From: Bacteroidota bacterium
GTDB lineage: Bacteria > Bacteroidota > Bacteroidia > B-17B0 > Aurantibacillaceae
NCBI GenBank assembly: GCA_013697245.1
Contig: JACCXH010000026.1
Location: 108,033-172,032 of the forward strand
Reading direction: 5' to 3'
Length of the DNA stretch: 64,000 nt
Positions 59,245 through 64,000 of the stretch are shown here, piece by piece; the first letter of the stretch is position 1, and the number at the start of each line of letters is the position of its first letter. The notes beneath the pieces are model-generated. The model was not told the origin of the DNA. It searched no databases and was given only the letters and a program-made list of their open reading frames with translations. A program made the translations under genes and the position numbers.

Positions 59245-61288
59245 TTTTTAACTTCAGGTTGATGTAAACAATTGTACCTTTTTCTAATTCAGAATCTAAT
59301 TTAATAGTGCCGTCTAACATGGACACGCGCGAGAAAATATTTTTCCAACCCATACCTTTGCTATCCTTTAGTTTATCTGTGTCAAAGCCAATGCCATTAT
59401 CCTGGATATTTATTTCAAGATAACCATTATTTTTATTTATGGCCATTATTATATGATCGGCTTTGGCATGTTTGATCATATTATTTAAAACTTCTTGCAC
59501 TACACGATAAATCGTAATATCCAGCGACTTTCCAAGAGAAGTATCTAAATTGGTTGTAAAATCGATCTTTAATGTTTTTGTAGCATTTATATTATTTACC
59601 ACTTCATTTATAGCCGGAATTAAACCCAAACGGATCAATGCACTTGGCATCATGTTGTGAGAAATGCTTCTTACTTCAATACAGGCATCATCAATAATTT
59701 TTAGCGCACGGTCCAGATCGGGTTTATCTTCTTTGATCACCGAATCTTCGAGGCTTGCTACATTTAAGCGGGCAATAGAGAGTAATTGCCCTAGGCCATC
59801 ATGTAATTCCTGAGCAATACGCCCACGTTCTTTCTCTTCGGCATCTATTACATCTTTAAAACGTAATTTTTCTGCCTCAGCCAGTTCGGCTTTTTGTTGT
59901 TGTTTTTTGCGACTGTAGATAAATAAAAATGCGCCGGCAATTAAAAAAATAATTAACAGGGCTACAGTCAATTGATTTTTTCTTTTTTGACCTTCGTTTT
60001 CAAGTTGTAATTGTTGGATCTCTGTTTTTTGTTTTAATTCCGAATTTTCTTTTTCTTTTTTCTCTGTCTCATATTTAGTTTGCATTTCTGCAATTTGACC
60101 AGAGCTAATGCTATTATACATGCTGTCGTTAAGCTTTCTGTATTTTTCAATGCACTCTAAGGCTTTATCGGTATTTTTAGTTTGAACATAGCAATTATGT
60201 AAATTATACAAAGCATTTACCTGGTATGCAAGGCCGCCGGTTTCTGTTGCTATTTTTTCAGATTCTGAATAATATTCTATTGCTTTTGCAAAATTCTTTT
60301 TCTTAAAATAGATCGTTCCTAAATTTCCTAAAGAACTGGCAAGTCCACTTTTATCGCCGATCTGGCGTTTAATATCAAAAGATAATGTATAATATTTAAA
60401 AGCATTCTCAAGATCCCCCGAATCAAAATAAGACAAGCCAATATTATTTAAGATTATCGCATAATCATATTGGTTTTTATTTTTATTCAATAATTTTAAT
60501 GCTTCAAAATATTGTTTAAGAGAAGTTTTAAAATCTTTTTTATCATGATAGAGCCGGCCAAGATTCGTTTGTGTAGTGGCAAGCATAACAGAATCTCTGA
60601 GTTCCGATCTTATTTTAAAAGCACGCTGTAAATATTTTTCGGCAGATGAAAAATCTCTTTTTTCGGTAAAGATAGAACCTAAATTATTGCAATCAATGGC
60701 AATACTTCTTGCGTCATTTTTACTTTCATCAAAATGCAGGCATTTTAAAAAATACATAATGGCAACATCGAGGTCACCATTTCTTGAAGAAATAGAGCCA
60801 ATGTTATTTAGCATTTTTATTACCTCGGCACTATCTTTAATTGCTTCGTATTTTGAGAGCGAGCTTTTAAAATAAAACAAAGCGCTATCTGTAAGGCCGC
60901 TGTAATAAAAGGTAACCCCTTTTCTTTTTATAAGGTCGGCATTTATGCTTTTGCAGGCAGTATTACTTGTAATAGAAACGCCTTTATTAAAATAGAGTAA
61001 GGCCGAATCGTTACTTTTTTTATTAAGATAATACATGCCAAGGTTAAGGTATGAATTGCCAATACCTGGAGTATAATTATTCTTTAAAGCAAGCTTGTTT
61101 GCTTGTTGAGCATAAGAAAGGGTTTGGGCAGGATCGAGATAATAAAAGTTTTTTGAAATGAGGTTTAAGAGAATAACTTTATGCGTGTCTTGTTTAGCTC
61201 TCTTTAATTCATTTAACAGGCTATCACTTTTATCCTGGCTAAAAAGAGCAGGGGAGAGCAAACAGAAAAAAAGTATAAGCCTTAACAT
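59237..61288 (-). CDS. TPR-containing sensor histidine kinase (HisKA_3 type)
   Basis: This encodes 683 residues. The signal sequence is MLRLILFFCLLSPALFSQDK, then about eight TPR units outside the membrane (about 40-380), a coiled coil (KYETEKKEKENSELKQKTE), one membrane helix (LTVALLIIFLIAGAFLFIYS, about 440-460), then a HisKA_3 dimerisation domain with H496 in RIAQELHDGLGQLL and a HATPase domain (INIQDNGIGFD and GMGWKNIFSRV). The TPR part is exported and probably senses an envelope ligand or partner protein. It is in one operon with the response regulator. No operator copy was seen in front of it. Confidence 0.94.
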   Translation of the reverse strand: MLRLILFFCLLSPALFSQDKSDSLLNELKRAKQDTHKVILLNLISKNFYYLDPAQTLSYAQQANKLALKNNYTPGIGNSYLNLGMYYLNKKSNDSALLYFNKGVSITSNTACKSINADLIKRKGVTFYYSGLTDSALFYFKSSLSKYEAIKDSAEVIKMLNNIGSISSRNGDLDVAIMYFLKCLHFDESKNDARSIAIDCNNLGSIFTEKRDFSSAEKYLQRAFKIRSELRDSVMLATTQTNLGRLYHDKKDFKTSLKQYFEALKLLNKNKNQYDYAIILNNIGLSYFDSGDLENAFKYYTLSFDIKRQIGDKSGLASSLGNLGTIYFKKKNFAKAIEYYSESEKIATETGGLAYQVNALYNLHNCYVQTKNTDKALECIEKYRKLNDSMYNSISSGQIAEMQTKYETEKKEKENSELKQKTEIQQLQLENEGQKRKNQLTVALLIIFLIAGAFLFIYSRKKQQQKAELAEAEKLRFKDVIDAEEKERGRIAQELHDGLGQLLSIARLNVASLEDSVIKEDKPDLDRALKIIDDACIEVRSISHNMMPSALIRLGLIPAINEVVNNINATKTLKIDFTTNLDTSLGKSLDITIYRVVQEVLNNMIKHAKADHIIMAINKNNGYLEINIQDNGIGFDTDKLKDSKGMGWKNIFSRVSMLDGTIKLDSELEKGTIVYINLKLKNG

Positions 61289-61340
61289 AAAATAAGTTTA
61301 GTGATAAAAATACAAATAAATTAATTGGAACTATCGTAAA

Positions 61341-61369
61341 ACAAAAAACCCCAACATTTCTGTCGGGGT
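61341..61369 (-). terminator. Intrinsic terminator after clpC
   Basis: On the minus strand GACCCCGACA, loop GAAA, TGTTGGGGTTTTTTGT, with one G-U pair. Confidence 0.85.
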
Positions 61370-61406
61370 CTTCTTTGAATTTTGAATCTTTAATTTTGAA
61401 TTAAAA

Positions 61407-63956
61407 TTAAGCTTTATCTTCTTTCTTACCTTTTTTTGCTTTTGGTTTGTGAGTAGATACTACCACTTCATCTTTTTCTTTATTGTAATCTACTTCTATC
61501 TCATCACCTTCGGCTAGGTTGTTTTTAATGATCTCTTCTGCCATAGGATCTTCCAAATACTTTTGAATGGCACGTTTTAAAGGTCTTGCACCGTAATTGG
61601 CATCGTAACCTTTTTCAACGATATAATCTTTTGCAGCATCAGTAATTTTAATGGTGTAACCTAAACCGGTAACTCTTCCAAATAAATGCCCTAATTCAAT
61701 ATCAATGATCTTATGAATATCTGATTTTTCTAAAGAATTAAACATTACCACATCATCAATACGGTTTAAGAACTCAGGCGCAAACGCTTTCTTCAAAGCA
61801 TTTTGAATAATGCCTTGCGAAGCTTCGTCTTCACCTTCTTTACGGGCTTGCGTACCAAAACCAACACCTGTACCAAAATCTTTTAACTGACGGGCACCAA
61901 TGTTAGAGGTCATAATGATAATAGTATTCTTAAAATCAATTTTACGCCCTAAACTATCCGTTAACATACCATCATCCAATACCTGTAACAACATGTTAAA
62001 TACATCCGGATGCGCTTTTTCAATCTCATCCAATAAAATAACAGCGTAGGGGTGGCGACGAACTTTCTCGGTTAACTGTCCACCTTCTTCATAACCAACG
62101 TATCCCGGAGGCGCGCCAATTAAGCGGGTTACAGCAAATTTTTCCATGTACTCGCTCATGTCGATGCGAATTAAGGCATCGTCATTATCAAATAAATACC
62201 TTGCTAAAATTTTCGCCAACTGTGTTTTACCTACACCGGTTGGACCTAAGAATATAAATGAACCAATTGGTTTGTTAGGGTCTTTTAAACCTGCGCGGTT
62301 ACGTTGAATGGCTTTAACCACTTTTGCAACTGCTTTTTCCTGGCCAATAACTTTACCACTTATCAGCTCATTCATTTTTACCAGCTTATCACTTTCGTTC
62401 TGGTTAACACGTTGCACAGGTACACCGCTCATCATACTTACCACATCCGCAACATTATCTTCGGTAACGCTAATTCTGTTTTGCTTGGTTTCTTCTTCCC
62501 ATGCTTTTTTAGCAACTTCTAATTCTGTTTGCAACTGTTTTTCGGTATCACGTAAACGTGCTGCCTCTTCGTATTTTTGCGAACGAACAACCTGGTTCTT
62601 TAACTCTTTAATGTCCTCGATCTTTTTCTCGATCTCTAAAATATTTTCAGGAACATTAATGTTTGTAATATGCACGCGACTTCCTGCCTCATCTAAAGCA
62701 TCAATGGCTTTATCCGGTAAATGCCTGTCGGTAATATAACGTGCAGTTAAAGTAACGCAAGCTTTAATAGCTTCGTCAGTATACGTTACGTTATGATGTT
62801 CTTCGTATTTTGATTTAATGTTATTTAAAATCTGTAAAGTTTCATCCGGCGTAGCTGGCTCGATCAGTACTTTTTGAAAACGACGCTCTAAAGCTCCGTC
62901 TTTTTCGATATACTGACGGTACTCATCTAAAGTAGTTGCACCAATACATTGTATCTCGCCACGCGCTAAAGCAGGTTTAAACATGTTGCTGGCATCCAAA
63001 CTTCCGCTTGCACCACCGGCACCAATAATTGTATGGATCTCATCAATGAATAAAATAACATCCGGCGATTTTTCCAATTCGTTCATCACCGCTTTCATAC
63101 GTTCTTCGAATTGGCCACGGTATTTTGTACCTGCTACTAAAGAGGCAAGATCTAAAGTAACCACACGTTTGCCAAATAACACCCGCGATACTTTGCGTTG
63201 CACAATGCGTAAAGCCAAACCTTCGGCAATACTGGATTTACCAACACCCGGCTCACCAATTAAAATTGGGTTATTCTTTTTACGACGTGATAATATTTGT
63301 GATACACGCTCAATTTCTTTTTCGCGGCCAACAACAGGATCCAGTTTTCCGTCCTCTGCCATTTTAGTAAGATCTCTACCAAAATTATCAAGCACAGGAG
63401 TTTTTGATTTGCTCTCACCTTGTTTCTTTTGGTTGCCAGTATTTCCGGTACCACCAAAGCTCGATTCTTCGCTTTCATCTTCATCGCCACCGGCAGCTGA
63501 ATTTTCGATCTTATTAGGATTATCTAAAAAGCCTTCTAATTCTGCACGCACGGCATCGTAATCAACTCCGGACTTAAGTAAGGTCTTTGTAACCACATTA
63601 TCATTATCCTTTAAAATACACAGCAACAAATGCTCTGTGCCTATTTGTATGGATTTAAAGGTCTTTGCCTCGAGGTAGGTCAGTTTTAATGTCTTTTCGG
63701 CCTGTTTTACCAATGGGATGTTTGCCAGGTTATTGGATTTGCGTAATCCGGGAGTTAAATTTTGCTCAATGTTTCTGCGTAGTTCAGTTACATCAACACC
63801 TAAATTCTTCAATAAACGCATACCAACTCCGTCACCTTCTCTAATCATACCAAGCATTAGATGTTCTAATCCTATATAATCGTGCCCTAATCTTAAAGCC
63901 TCTTCACGGCTGTAGGTAATAACATCTTTTACCCTGGGCGAAAATTTTGCTTCCAT
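61407..63956 (-). CDS. clpC: Clp-family AAA+ ATPase ClpC
   Basis: This encodes 849 residues. Two Clp_N repeats (1-145: FSPRVKDVITYSREEALRLG, GLEHLMLGMIREG) are followed by an acidic linker. The first AAA+ domain has Walker A GEPGVGKSSIAEG and Walker B VILFIDEIHTIIGAGGA. A UVR-type middle domain (VRSQKYEEAARLRDTEKQL) is the ClpC hallmark. The second AAA+ domain has GPTGVGKTQLAK and VILLDEIEKAHPDVF. A C-terminal ClpB-type D2 lid and a Lys-rich tail (HKPKAKKGKKEDK) end the protein. It unfolds proteins for ClpP and takes adaptors such as ClpS. The start follows AAAAGGAACAATTT, one of the few purine-rich leaders here. Confidence 0.96.
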   Translation of the reverse strand: MEAKFSPRVKDVITYSREEALRLGHDYIGLEHLMLGMIREGDGVGMRLLKNLGVDVTELRRNIEQNLTPGLRKSNNLANIPLVKQAEKTLKLTYLEAKTFKSIQIGTEHLLLCILKDNDNVVTKTLLKSGVDYDAVRAELEGFLDNPNKIENSAAGGDEDESEESSFGGTGNTGNQKKQGESKSKTPVLDNFGRDLTKMAEDGKLDPVVGREKEIERVSQILSRRKKNNPILIGEPGVGKSSIAEGLALRIVQRKVSRVLFGKRVVTLDLASLVAGTKYRGQFEERMKAVMNELEKSPDVILFIDEIHTIIGAGGASGSLDASNMFKPALARGEIQCIGATTLDEYRQYIEKDGALERRFQKVLIEPATPDETLQILNNIKSKYEEHHNVTYTDEAIKACVTLTARYITDRHLPDKAIDALDEAGSRVHITNINVPENILEIEKKIEDIKELKNQVVRSQKYEEAARLRDTEKQLQTELEVAKKAWEEETKQNRISVTEDNVADVVSMMSGVPVQRVNQNESDKLVKMNELISGKVIGQEKAVAKVVKAIQRNRAGLKDPNKPIGSFIFLGPTGVGKTQLAKILARYLFDNDDALIRIDMSEYMEKFAVTRLIGAPPGYVGYEEGGQLTEKVRRHPYAVILLDEIEKAHPDVFNMLLQVLDDGMLTDSLGRKIDFKNTIIIMTSNIGARQLKDFGTGVGFGTQARKEGEDEASQGIIQNALKKAFAPEFLNRIDDVVMFNSLEKSDIHKIIDIELGHLFGRVTGLGYTIKITDAAKDYIVEKGYDANYGARPLKRAIQKYLEDPMAEEIIKNNLAEGDEIEVDYNKEKDEVVVSTHKPKAKKGKKEDKA

Positions 63957-64000
63957 AAATTGTTCCTTTTAATAAGTGAAATTACATATATAATGCCAAA

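Noticed and set aside
62983..63561. 192-residue open frame antisense to clpC
   Set aside because: Ser/Pro/Leu-biased composition typical of a shadow of a conserved coding strand; no promoter, no family, and clpC is fully supported.

Overview
The window is a typical stretch of a Bacteroidota chromosome, from an AT-rich, free-living, probably gliding or surface-associated member; the genus cannot be fixed from the sequence. The lineage call rests on several signals. There are very large PKD-type secreted proteins ending in the gliding-motility-associated (CHU_C) domain, type IX secretion system (T9SS) tail domains, and a PorP/SprF protein followed by a TPR-PD40-OmpA protein. Promoter boxes follow the Bacteroidota TAnnTTTG pattern, Shine-Dalgarno sequences are not obvious, and the small families present (DUF983, BFN-UVR nuclease, START-like, ASGCSID family) are Bacteroidota families.

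Layout. 0-7.6 kb holds housekeeping genes: the end of a SirB1-type transglutaminase-like gene, a BFN nuclease downstream of the etfB-etfA operon, a small HTH protein, a CorC/HlyC transporter, a class III aminotransferase and an SPFH-GYF_2 protein. 7.8-16 kb holds two paralogous PKD/CHU_C giants that differ by one extra three-domain block. 16-21.9 kb holds a DUF4258-like protein, tadA, a small exported protein, argS, an EI24 protein, an AraC regulator, a DUF983 protein and an orphan Pycsar-effector-like membrane protein. 21.9-26.7 kb is a third giant built from a higher-order repeat. 26.9-29.9 kb holds a START-like protein with a histone-like tail, tRNA-Met(CAT), rpe and a metalloprotease homologue that has lost active-site residues. 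30-39.2 kb holds a fourth PKD giant, PorP/SprF and OmpA, with a REP-associated (IS200-like) transposase and a decayed repeat array between the last two. 39.2-49 kb is housekeeping: phosphoesterase, parAB, UPF0173 hydrolase, FMN reductase, purB, mtaB, an M48 peptidase and clpS. 49.4-61.3 kb is the most interesting part. 61.4-64 kb is clpC.

The 49-61 kb block contains two T9SS-tail proteins, an exported TPR-CHAT protease-like protein, a predicted outer-membrane barrel, a large secreted protein of unknown function, an orphan LuxR-type DNA-binding protein, and a NarL-type response regulator with a TPR histidine kinase. Five upstream regions here carry the same duplicated 21-bp word (consensus near ATCCGTAGTACTAGGTATAT), always as two direct copies 23 bp apart. 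The pair sits 21-22 bp from a Bacteroidota -7-like box, and no -33 element is visible at that spacing. I read this as a local regulon controlled by the LuxR/NarL proteins encoded at its end; I know of no description of this operator.

Elsewhere, gene starts often sit 3-5 nt downstream of a perfect -7 box, which implies leaderless transcripts. At least two genes must start at TTG. Several starts were moved from an upstream TTG to an ATG because the upstream codon lies inside a promoter or repeat.
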